64,000 nt of DNA from Hydnum rufescens UP504. Taxonomy: Eukaryota; Basidiomycota; Agaricomycetes; Cantharellales; Hydnaceae. Made by a program: the position numbers and the translations under genes. The notes beneath the pieces were generated by a model, which saw nothing but the letters and a program-made list of their open reading frames with translations, was not told the DNA's origin and ran no database searches. Of the stretch, positions 32,055-41,822 are shown in pieces. The DNA is taken from the NCBI GenBank assembly GCA_014904985.1, contig MU129056.1:18780-82779 (forward strand), given 5' to 3'. Positions within the stretch are counted from its first letter, which is position 1, and each line of letters starts with the position of its first letter.

Positions 32055-33802
32055 CACAGCATAGTACTGTTTCTCTCCTGCAGTGGTCATGTTGACCATC
32101 CATAGCACCCTATCATGATGGCAGATTGCCGCCATGAGGCCCATAGAGGCAAAGGCCGTAGTTGAAGCTTTTTCATGGTTCTCATTTGTGGCTTTAAAGG
32201 ATGTCTCACACCCGTTGACCACAGAGTTTGGAGGTACAGACCAGGCTCCACCCCTATCCTCTTCATTCAATTCATTCAATTCTGAGGGAGCTTCTTCCCT
32301 TACTGGGATGCAGGGACTCCACATAAAGTCTTGCCTTCTCGACTTCAGTGGGAGATAGGAACAGGTCCACAGTAGGTCCATGGCAATATCTTGCAATCTG
32401 GCACCTTTACATTGCTGCTGTTCAAACACGCATCTAGACACAGCACAGAGTGGAACCTAGCAAATGGGTACCACACTGTCAGAGTGGCACTGGAACTGAG
32501 GGTAGAAAAAGCTTACAGTTCCTTTCCTTCTTGCAGAAGCCATAAGCAATCCTCTGCCCAAGGGAAACACAAGGGACATCGCGAATGGAGATGGGCACTC
32601 GGGGCCATATCCTCCCTAAGAGGCAGATGGTCTTCCTCCTTTGAGAAATAACTGGTGGCTATGGGATCTTCCACACAGGCTGTTCACCAGTTCTGGGCTA
32701 TACAGTACAGAGGGCTGCTCCCTTCCTCGTGGGAAGCACAGATGATGTTCCAGGTTAATTCATTTGCATGCTGTTGCACCAGTTGAAATTGTTGCAAAGC
32801 CACAGAGAATGATTTGCGGAAACCATCCTGGAGCCCTTTCTTCAGTATTTTCCCCAGGTAATGAGTAGGGACATTAATTTGCCCACCATAGCAGATGGCG
32901 AAAATCCCCTTTCAACCAGGTTGGAACAGATCATGCTGCACCAGGCAGTAATGTTGGGAGATATATGATGAAGAGTTTACTGACGAACAAAAGGTGGCCC
33001 AGGGAGAAGGCAATTGAAGGGCAGATCAGCAAGGCAGGAAATAAACCAATGCCCAATAAAGTTAAAGCCAGAGGGCGGCATTCACAATAACTCAATAAGT
33101 GGTTCTCAAGCCCTGGTAGTAAATCATGAGTAAACACTAAGAAGGTAGCATGGCATTCTACTGCACTCACAGTCCATGTACACTGCAGTCACTTCAACAC
33201 AGTGAGAATTCTTCCTGCATTTGCAATTTATGGGCACAGGGCCGGGCCCTCATGCTGGCCATAGGAAGTCTCCTGGCACCAATGCATGAATGGCCAGACA
33301 AGGGTCGGCAATAGGCGCTTCCAGTGGTCGGCCGCAATTTCCTTTGACTTCTCCCACTGTGGCCAGGAAGCAGACATTGCATTTCCCAGAAGACTCGTAT
33401 AGCCATGTTGCAGCAGCATGGCGGGAGCACAACTGTCCTCTCCAACATCCTCCCATGCATCATCGCTGCCTCCAAAGCCTGTGCAGATGATGAGTCTGCG
33501 AGATCCCTTTGATGACCAGGAGATGGCTGGACAACGATCTGGCTTCGGTCTCTGACAGGAGTGGCAGGGGCATTTCCTGCACCTTCATAGACTATGGGAT
33601 GGATGATGCGGCCCTTGTATGAACTGCCCACGGGTGCCAATGGCAATGTTTCTTGGAAGGGGGGGGGGATGAAATGGTAGTAGTGAGTGACCCCATTCTC
33701 CTCAACACTGAAATCCTGGCGAGCTTCAAAGTTGCATTTGTGGGAGGACGCCATCACTAAGGGAGCCCGAAAGTGGGGGACGATCACACAAGCAGGGCAC
33801 AA
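32055..33802 (-). pseudogene. KDZ-type (Kyakuja-Dileera-Zisupton) transposase fragment
   Basis: KDZ transposases mobilise large DNA transposons in fungi. On the minus strand, from a likely start at 33754 (MASSHKCNFEARQDFSVEEN), separate open pieces carry family features: WPQWEKSKEIAADHW and a CPNCKCRK cysteine cluster (about 33300-33220); CECRPLALTLLGIGLFPALL followed by CPSIAFSLGHLLF (about 33090-32980), matching the C-x-C...GLFP...AF pattern of CxC-KDZ proteins; and from 32210 to 32061 a core block with C-x3-F-K-A-x-N, GLMAAICHHDRVLW and TTAGEKQYY. The following YDIGCQ-type block is missing: after 32060 the sequence turns into minisatellite-like text. Frameshifts and stops separate the pieces. 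Confidence 0.72.
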
Positions 33803-33949
33803 TCACACACGGGAGGGCAATCACATGTGACAGCAGAAGAACAGTCCCTGATAGAGAGGACTGTGCATATCTGGCAATCAATGCACAGGGGAGCAACAGT
33901 GGAGAAGTGTTGCCAGCCAGCAGTTTGAATGGAGATTTCCGTGGAGATT

Positions 33950-36200
33950 GCCATAGATTGGCCACAGGTCTTGTGGGTAGGAAAGAAGGGAACACATGAA
34001 AAAACTAAAAGATGATATGGGTGTATTGCACACCACAGGCTAACCTTGAAAAGGCCAAGATGTCAAAGAAAATAAAACCACTACTCCCACTGCCTCCTAA
34101 TCCCTTCATCGCACCCATCTGGCCGTCCCTACCCAGAAGGACTGGAAGAACCTCCTGCACAAGCCTTATGGCCTGCTCTGATTTACATAGGGGAAACAGG
34201 TTTCCAGGTCCTGTCCAACATCCAACCATTTGACACTGGTTCCCATGTGCTGGGCGCCTCGGCTGCGTCTATCAAGTCAAAGCCCCCAGTGTACAAGGGT
34301 GCAAACATCTGGCCAGGGGTGAAAAACATGATGCTCCCCCTGCCACTGTCCATTTTGTGCAGTGGCTGTTCATTTAAGCCATTGGGATGCTGTCCTTAAG
34401 GAGTCGTGATGAATTGCAGGGGGTATTCACTGGAATAGAACCCCTTTTTGTCCACATTCCAGTGCGTAATCAGTGCTGAGGGGAAAAGGAAGAATACCCA
34501 GTAGGGAGTTGGACCATGATGTTGGCTTCCAAATTCACCAGCCATGCATCTTCCGCATTGTTGAAAAAACCTGGAAACACTGAATTCAGTCCACTGCATT
34601 CATACATCTTCCTGCCTACTCACCAAATACGAACAGGGCACAAATTCCTACAGCAATGTTCTTCCTGTCATGGTGGGGCAACGTCTTCACATGTTCAGAC
34701 AGAGAGGCGTTGATGGACACAAGGAAGAAAAGTGATGAGATCACCTTGACCGCTCCATCAGTGTGATCTCGCCAATACTCATCACAACAGCGGTATTTCT
34801 TTGTGATGGCTGGAAAATATGTGTCCATCATGTTTGTCAGGATAGACCTAGGATGTAGAATGCCATCAGACTCTGGATTGCACTATACAAATCTATCTTA
34901 TGAACTCAATAAGCCCCATTCCTTCATACTTAATAATTTTTCCATGGGGCCTCAGTGACTTTCATAGAATTTGGTCCCAAAGGGCCTCTGTAGGGGGCAA
35001 CATGAATCCTTAGAGGCTGGATACATCTGTGGGAGATTATTAACTCACGGCATCATTGTTTCTGCTAGCGTGGTTAAATCCAAAGTTACAACTCAATAGC
35101 AGCCACAGGCATGGGGCCCTTCCTGAATGTTTGTTTGTGAAATAAAGCGGTCGATTATTTGTACAAGCCCCTCCATCCACTCCACACCCATGGCCATGCT
35201 TACAAAAGATCGAACAGTGAACAAGCAGCCCTGTTTGTCCACAATAAATGTTGGGAAGTGAAGAGAGGAGCTGAAGGGAGATGTATTAGATTCAAAGTAT
35301 TCCCTTGAATGCCACCAGACTTACTCATACTCTACCGGCTGTAGAGATGCCAAAGTGGCTGAGAATTTGGATGTTAAAAGTGCATCCTCCACACATTTAG
35401 TTGGCTTTGTAGACCCGGTGAGACCCAACTGTGACGGCCGTAAGTCCTGAACCCGTGAGGGCACAGGTACTACAATGGTGTTCCCTTTGACTTGCTGCCC
35501 TTGGCGTGCTTGTGATCATGCTTTATCCTTGGCCATGACTTCAGGTCTCTGTCAGTACTTTTTGGCAGCCCACTGGGACCTCAGCTTTTTGCACTCTGCG
35601 CAATCAGAGAGCATGGAAGGATCACCATGGTCGGCAGCCAGGATGGATGCATGGAATTCCTCCACCAGGCTGAGCAATGGGCTTTTATCACTGTGCGGTG
35701 GTGGAACAAACCACGAATCACTAAAGGGTGCCCATGAATGATATTAGCAAGAGATTCTTGGGGTGTAAGAGGGCATAGACATAGACTGGCCTTAACGACT
35801 CCAGTAAAGGGAAACAAGTGGCCTCCTCCACAAGCAAGGGACCATCATCCAGTGCGTTGGCTTCTAAACATAAGTCCTGATCATCCTCCAGGACGCCCGG
35901 TCCCAGGGATACCTGTGAGCTAGCATGTGATGGGTCCACCAGGGTAAACTCTGTAGTGTGTCCCCCAAAGTGCAGGATGAAGTACAAGCATCTGGTTTGG
36001 GGCTAACCCTAGGTGATTGGAACTGGAGACTTCCTCCTGTGGCCATAGACAGTAGGCCACTGCATCTTGCACCAACCAGTTGGTCGTCTGTACATTTGTG
36101 CTCTGAATTCTGAGTAAAAAACGTATGATATTGGCCCATTGTAAAATTAGACCAGGCAAAAAAGAACACACTTCTTGAGAAGCCCCTGGGTAAGTCTGGG
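33950..36200 (-). pseudogene. Broken minus-strand ORF series, mushroom-type hypothetical
   Basis: Several minus-strand pieces line up in order: 36171-35864 (ANIIRFLLR... region), 35987-35581, 34831-34616 (MMDTYFPAITKKYRCC), then 34599-34396 continuing past a stop into QHPNGLNEQPLHKMDSGRGS and GGFDLIDAAEAPSTWEPVS down to about 34200. The text resembles a long hypothetical protein I associate with agaricomycete repeats, of unknown function. All frames are interrupted, and no catalytic motif is identified. It lies just upstream of, and collinear with, the KDZ fragment, so the two may belong to one transposon. Confidence 0.45.
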
Positions 36201-36294
36201 CACTAAACTATTGGCAGGTTGCATGAAGACAATCCAAGGTCTTACAGCAGACAGACAGCAGTCAGATAATCCAATTGAAGCAGAGGCATGTTGA

Positions 36295-36740
36295 CTTCAC
36301 AGGCCCACCAGTTCGCAAGTAAGGAACAATCTGTCACCCGGTGAAGTTGGCAATCCTCTCAAAAGGAGATGCCCCCTTACCTTCAAATGTTCAAATGCGG
36401 GGGAAGAAATGGGGCGCTGCGCCACAAAAATTTGAGGAAAGATTAGTAATGACGAGACTGACGCTCACGACAACTTCACAGGCCCACCAATTTGCGAGGG
36501 AGTTGCAATTTGGTCGCCTGGTGAAGTTTGTGGGCATCTACAAGGGAGATCATCCACTTACCTTGAGAATCAAATCTCCAGGGGAAAGCAATGCTATGCC
36601 ATGAAACCGGCACGATAAGGTTGGTAATGATGAATAAACTGTGCCCACAACTTCACAGGCACACCGATTCACAAGCCATTGTGATTCGGTCACCTGGTAA
36701 AGCTGATGGGCGCAAAATAGTAGGGCGGACTCACCTGTGA
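36295..36740. repeat. Three tandem units of about 178 bp
   Basis: The phrase CTTCACAGGCMCACC recurs at about 36295, 36474 and 36650, each followed 35-40 bp later by CRCCYGGTRAAG and 45-70 bp further by an inverted splice-donor-like string (CCTTACC, ACTTACC, ACTCACC; on the minus strand GGTAAG or GGTGAGT). Units are about 75% identical by eye. Confidence 0.7.
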
Positions 36741-36904
36741 CCCAAGAGCCAAGAGGACTTGATGGGTCCCCAATTCTGGCAGTTCGTTGGGAGTTGGGAG
36801 TCACTTTCCAGGAGAATGAGTGTACGGGTGGGAGCAAATCGTCGGTCCCGGCAATAGCCGAGATGACCACTCTGGCCAAGGAGAGCTATGGGCCTGGCAT
36901 CAGA

Positions 36905-37085
36905 CGTGATTATGTGGTGACCCTGTAAGCAAAAAATGCCAGGCCGGGGCCCTCCTGAGCATGAGATTTCAAGAAGCATATAACAGCATCAAACCCCCCT
37001 AGGGCCACGGCAAGGCGCCAAATGTGATTACGTGGTGACCCTGTAAGTGTGAGGCACTAAGCCAGGCCCTGGGCCGCTCCAGACC
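36905..37085. repeat. Tandem duplication of about 115 bp
   Basis: TGTGATTAYGTGGTGACCCT followed by GTAAG and GCCAGGCC occurs at about 36908 and again at 37024. Confidence 0.65.
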
Positions 37086-37126
37086 AAGATAGGCCAAAGT
37101 CCCACCTAATGCACCCTCAAAATAGT

Positions 37127-37173
37127 ACCTCTTAGGTGGTTTGAGTTTGCATCTGCAAAACCACCTAAGAGGT
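37127..37173. repeat. Hairpin ACCTCTTAGGTGGTTT
   Basis: The 16-nt stem at 37127-37142 pairs with AAACCACCTAAGAGGT at 37158-37173 across a 15-nt loop. The stem itself contains CACCTAAGAGG-type dyads. It may be a small foldback or a terminator-like structure. Confidence 0.6.
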
Positions 37174-37199
37174 GTTCTGAGTATAGGCATGTCTAAGAA

Positions 37200-38640
37200 A
37201 AAAAAAGAGAGAAAGATCCCCCTCCTAATACACCCCCCCCTTGCTAATAACGACCCCCCTGGCTAAATACACCCCCCTGCTAATAATCAACCCCCCTTGC
37301 TAATAACCCCCCTGGTAATACAACCCCTCCTGCTAAACCACCCCCAAATTGCTAATACACCCCCCCTGCTAATTCACCCCCCTGCTAATACACCCCCCTG
37401 CTAAGCCCTCTAACACACATAACACCCCCCGCTAAACCCCGCTAATAACCCCCCCTGCTAATACACCCCCCGCTAATACACCCCCCTCTAATACACCCCC
37501 CCCTGTCGCTAATACCCCCCCTCTTGCAATACACCCCCCTGCTAATACACCCCCTGTAATACACCCCCCCCTTGTCTAATACACCCCCGCTGCTAATACA
37601 CCCCCTAATTCCCCTCGTCTAATACACCCCCTAACCCCCCTACCTCTAAAACCCCTGCTAATACACCCCCCGAAAATACACCCCCTCTAATACGACCCAA
37701 CACCCTGCTAATACACCCCCCCTGTTAATACACCCCTGCTAATACACCCCCCTCTAAATCACCCCCCCTGGTCTAATACACCCCCCTGCTGAAACACCCC
37801 CTGCTAATACACCCTGCTAATACACCCCCACACTCAAATCCACTGCTAATACCACCCCCTGCAATACACCCCGTGCTAATACACCCCCCTGCTAACACCC
37901 CCCCTGCTAATAACCCCCCTACCGCTAATACACCCGCCCAATTCACCGCTAACCTAATACACCCCCTGCTGAAATACACCCCCTGCTAATACACCCAAAC
38001 CCTGCTATACACCCCCCCCGCTAATACACCCCCCTGCTAATACAACCCCTGCTAATACCCCTGCTAACCCCCCTGCTAATACACCCCCTGCTAATACACC
38101 CCCTTATTGGTAACACTCCCCCTTCCCTTGCGTAATACCTCCCACCCTTACTGGTACCACCCCCTCCCTTATGGTACCATCCCCATTCCCTTATTCGTAC
38201 CACCCCCCTCACTTCCTGTAACACCCCCTCCTTCCTGGACCACCCCCCCTTCCTTCTGTAACACCCCCCTCCCTTCCATGGTAACACCCCCTCTCCTGTA
38301 ACCCCTCCCCCTCCTGGTAACACCCCCCTCCCTTCCTGGTAAACACCCTCCCTCCCTTCCTGGTAACACCCCCCTTCCTGTAACACCCCCCTTCCTTCCT
38401 GTAATACCCCCCCCCTATTGGCAACACTCCCCCTTCCCTTCCTGGTAATACCTCCCCCCCCTGCTGGCAACAACCCCCCCTTGTTGTAACACCCCCCTGT
38501 CCTTTATTGGTACCACCCCCCCTTCCCTTCCTGGTAACACCCCCCCTCCCTTCCTGGTAATACCCCCCCTTGTTGGTAACACCCCCCTCCCTTCCTGGTA
38601 ATACCCCCCTTCCTGGTAATACCCCCCCCTCTGGAGTTAC
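37200..38640. repeat. C-rich tandem array (CTAATACACCCCCCTG, then TTCCTGGTAACACCCCCC)
   Basis: The first half is made of irregular copies of a 15-17-bp CTAATACACCCCCCTG unit, the second half of about 22-bp units with TTCCTGGTAACACCCCCC. Copies vary in C-run length. Long open frames on the minus strand (for example 38021-38473, Gly-rich) simply translate the repeat. The minus strand has dense runs of four to eight G, so G-quadruplex formation is likely. Confidence 0.93.
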
Positions 38641-38754
38641 CAACCTCCCTAACAAACCCACTTGGAATTAGACCACCCCCCCAGGCAAGTGGATTGATTG
38701 TGCTCCCTCGGTACCACTTAGAAGTGCCAGTACATAGGATTCTAATTACCAAGT

Positions 38755-38850
38755 AAGTATGTAGTCTCCTTAGTCTTATTGTTAAGGTGGATTGCTGCTG
38801 TAATGGCATTGAGAGTCCCATGTTCAAACCTGAGTGAGAGTGTTTGTTTT
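38755..38850 (+). repeat. Possible tRNA-derived SINE fragment
   Basis: TTAGTCTTATTGTTAAGG resembles a degenerate A box with a D arm, and GTTCAAACCTGAGTGAG 45 bp later resembles a B box (GTTCAAATCC type). No full cloverleaf forms, so it is not a functional tRNA. The following text ('cccagttcaaactctgcagatgagct' cut) repeats a similar phrase. Confidence 0.3.
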
Positions 38851-39004
38851 TGGCACCTTGGCTCTCATCACATGGGCTCTGCTGGCTCACTGCCCAGTTC
38901 AAACTCTGCAGATGAGCTAAGCAAAATTGAAACTCTGAAGATGAGGTAATCCTTGACCTAACTCCTTCTGTTATAGATGTGGTCTAAGTCCCCATGTTGA
39001 TTTA

Positions 39005-39146
39005 TTTGAGATCAAAGACCATGTCTGTTGCCTGAGGTCATGGCATTGAAATTATTTGAGATCAAAGGATTTTGATGCCTCATAGGCAATTAATTTGATG
39101 CAGTTCAACATGTCTTTGAGATCAGTCCAAGTGGCTGACTGAGGTG
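39005..39146 (-). mobile_element. Terminal fragment of the inner-element family
   Basis: It closely matches the 11768-proximal end of element 1 (for example CAAAGGATTTTGATGCCTCA, GAGATCAGTCCAAGTGGCTG) and ends GACTGAGGTG at 39146, the family terminus. It is joined directly to the palindrome fragment at 39148. Confidence 0.75.
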
Positions 39147-39147
39147 A

Positions 39148-40577
39148 CTCCCCCCTAAATAATAATTCCTCCCAGAGCCTTCCATCCATGCAATGGCCTG
39201 AAAATTCACCCTTAGGTCATCCAAATACATTCATAACATTCCCCAAAATTTCAGATTCATGACTCCAGTGTGAGAGTTTCCATAATATTTTCAAGTTTCA
39301 CTGACATACCCCCTCCAATTGGGGCACTTCCAGAGCTCCAATCACTCCCATTTTTTGTAGGCCACACCAGCCACCATTTGAGGCTCAGGCCCAAATTTCA
39401 GCCCATTCTAAGCACTTTTGACATTGGTCACATGATCAAGATCCCCCCCTCCCCCTGCTTCACTCAGTGATCCAATCTGTATGAAAGCTGTTGCCATCTG
39501 AATTTCACTACATACCATACCTCTAACCCCCAAATTGAATGGGTCTAGAATATTTCTTGAATAACTCAATCAATATTGCATGAATGTTCTGAAATTTGAA
39601 TCATACACTGTTACAGACTACTACTACAGATGGCAACAGCTTTCATACAGATTGGATCACTGAGTGAAGCAGGGGAGGGGGGATCTTGATCATGTGACCA
39701 ATGTCAAAAGTGCTTAGAATGGGCTGAAAATTTGGCCTGAGCCTCAAATGGTGGCTGGGTGTGGCCTACAAAAATGGGAGTGATTGGAGCTCTGGAAGTG
39801 CCCCAATTGGAGGGGGTATGTCAGTGAAACTTGAAAATATTATGGAAACTCTCACACTGGAGTCATGAATCTGAAATTTTGGGGAATGTTATGAATGTAT
39901 TTGGATGACCTAAGGGTGAATTTTCAGGGCCATTGCATGGATGGAAGGCTCTGGGGAGAAATTATTATTTAGGGGGGAGTGCTGTGGAATAGTGCCTAGA
40001 TGGAGTCCAATCAGGCTGATATTTGGTATGTATACTCCCCATATATGTATTAAACTATTGGAATTATATTAGAGCAACCTCTGCTCTACATCTATATAAT
40101 TGACTTTTGATCTTCCTCCCCCTCCCCTGAATTTCAACCACTTCCACACATCCAATGTATTTCATTTTTGGATATAGTCAGTGTTATAATATTCTAAGCC
40201 TATTCCACTTAGTTTGGTCCTAATGTGGAGTGTTCTACATTTATGGTAGGCTTTTGTTCCCTTTTTGCCTGAAAAGGGAGTTCAATGCCTAGAAGTAAAC
40301 AAAATAAGCTGATTCTTGGCACATATTTATTTGATTACATGGTCATACTCCATGTAAAATTCAAGTCCATATCTTGTCTGTAGGGGAGTAAATCATTTTC
40401 AAGGTTGAAACCTATTTGCCTCATATCTCTGTACCTACTGCATGGATTTGGCTGAAAATTGAATATGTTCTTCACCTGAGCAGTGTCTAATCACATGCCA
40501 AGTTTCAGAATAGTCTGCTCATTGGGTATTTTTTTGAAATTTCACTGCCTCTGGTATCCATTGTCCAGTTCCCTAAA
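39148..40577. repeat. Truncated copy of the palindrome family, running into a gap
   Basis: Left arm 39148-39503 and right arm 39506-39984 are inverted copies, but about 125 bp near the centre of the left arm is deleted. From 39985 to 40577 the sequence matches 43890-44470 of the larger palindrome. The left arm of that outer part is missing, replaced by the terminal fragment ending at 39146. Confidence 0.88.
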
Positions 40578-40602
40578 NNNNNNNNNNNNNNNNNNNNNNN
40601 NN
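40578..40602. other. Assembly gap (25 N)
   Basis: Unknown bases. The gap falls inside palindromic repeat sequence, a common place for an assembly to break, so distances and joins across it should not be trusted. Confidence 1.
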
Positions 40603-40955
40603 ACACACCTGAGGGGATTTTTGGGGAATTTTTTTTCTAAGTTCACTATATAGACATGTCAAAATAGCCCGCCACAGGCACCACCCAGGAGGGTTTGTTC
40701 ACTGCTGGAGAGTGTTACAGGTCTAATTTAGGTATGTCTAATAAGATATTTTCTGGAGCCTTAGAGGTGTCTATCATCCTTACTGTGTGTCTACTGGTGT
40801 CTAAATCAACATTTTGAGCCCAAGACCTCTGGTGGCAGTACTAATAGGTGTCTAAATGTTGTCTAGATCCAATAATAATCCAATAATGGTGTTACTGTGG
40901 ATGCATGTCTACTAGTGTCTAAATTAGAACAAAGGCATCTGCTCAGGGGGAGATC
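40603..40955. other. TGTCTA-rich lead-in to the satellite
   Basis: Non-coding. TGTCTA and GGTGTCTAAAT occur every 20-50 bp with increasing regularity towards 40960, as if the satellite grew from this sequence. Confidence 0.6.
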
Positions 40956-41773
40956 ATTAGACATGTCTAGAGATGTCTAGGCATGTCTAGACATGTCTTG
41001 GCATGTCTAGACATGTCTTGGCATGTCTAGAGATGTCTCAGCATGTCTAGACATGTCTATAGTCATGTCTAGACACATCTAGACATGTCTATAGTCATGT
41101 CTAGACACATCTAGTCATGTCTATAGTCATGTCTAGACATGTCTATAGTCATGTCTAGACACATCTAGTCATGTCTATAGTCATGTCTAGACATGTCTAG
41201 TCATGTCTAGACATGTCTAGTCATGTCTAGACATGTCTAGTCATGTCTAGACATGTCTAGTCATGTCTAGACATGTCTAATCATGTCTAGACATGTCTAG
41301 TCATGTCTAGACATGTCTAGTCATGTCTAGACATGTCTAGAATCATGTCTAGACATGTCTAGATCATGTCTAGACATGTCTAGTCATGTCTAGACATGTC
41401 TAGACATGTCTAGACATGTCTAATCATGTCTAGACATGTCTAGTCATGTCTAGACATGTCTAGTCATGTCTAGACATGTCTAATCATGTCTAGACATGTC
41501 TAGTCATGTCTAGACATGTCTAATCATGTCTAGACATGTCTAGTCATGTCTAGACATGTCTAGTCATGTCTAGACATGTCTATCATGTTAGCATGTCTAG
41601 CATCTAGACATGTCTAATCATGTCTAGTCATGTCTAGGACATGTCTAGTCATGTCTAGACATGTCTAGTCATGTCTAGACATGTCTAAGTCATGTCTAGA
41701 CATGTCTAGATCATGTCTAGACATGTCTAGATCATGTCTAGACATGTCTATCATGTCTAGACATGTCTAGACA
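40956..41773. repeat. Satellite of TCATGTCTAGACATGTCTAG units
   Basis: About 40 units of 20 bp (with 10-bp subunits CATGTCTAGA and T/TC spacers), each containing the perfect palindrome CTAGACATGTCTAG. Several units are offset by indels (41341, 41581, 41689). Related copies with more CTATAGACATG variants continue at 44956-45066 on the far side of the palindrome element. Confidence 0.96.
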
Positions 41774-41822
41774 AGGAAAGGTGCATTAGGTAATATCCCA
41801 TAATAACTTTGGATATCCAGTT

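Noticed and set aside
37200..38640. Telomeric repeat
   Set aside because: The unit CTAATACACCCCCCTG is not the fungal CCCTAA repeat, and retroelements continue on both sides.
38021..38661. Gly-rich minus-strand ORFs of about 150 codons
   Set aside because: They translate the C-rich tandem repeat and carry no other signal.
38755..38850. Functional tRNA gene
   Set aside because: A- and B-box-like strings are present, but the acceptor, anticodon and T stems do not pair.
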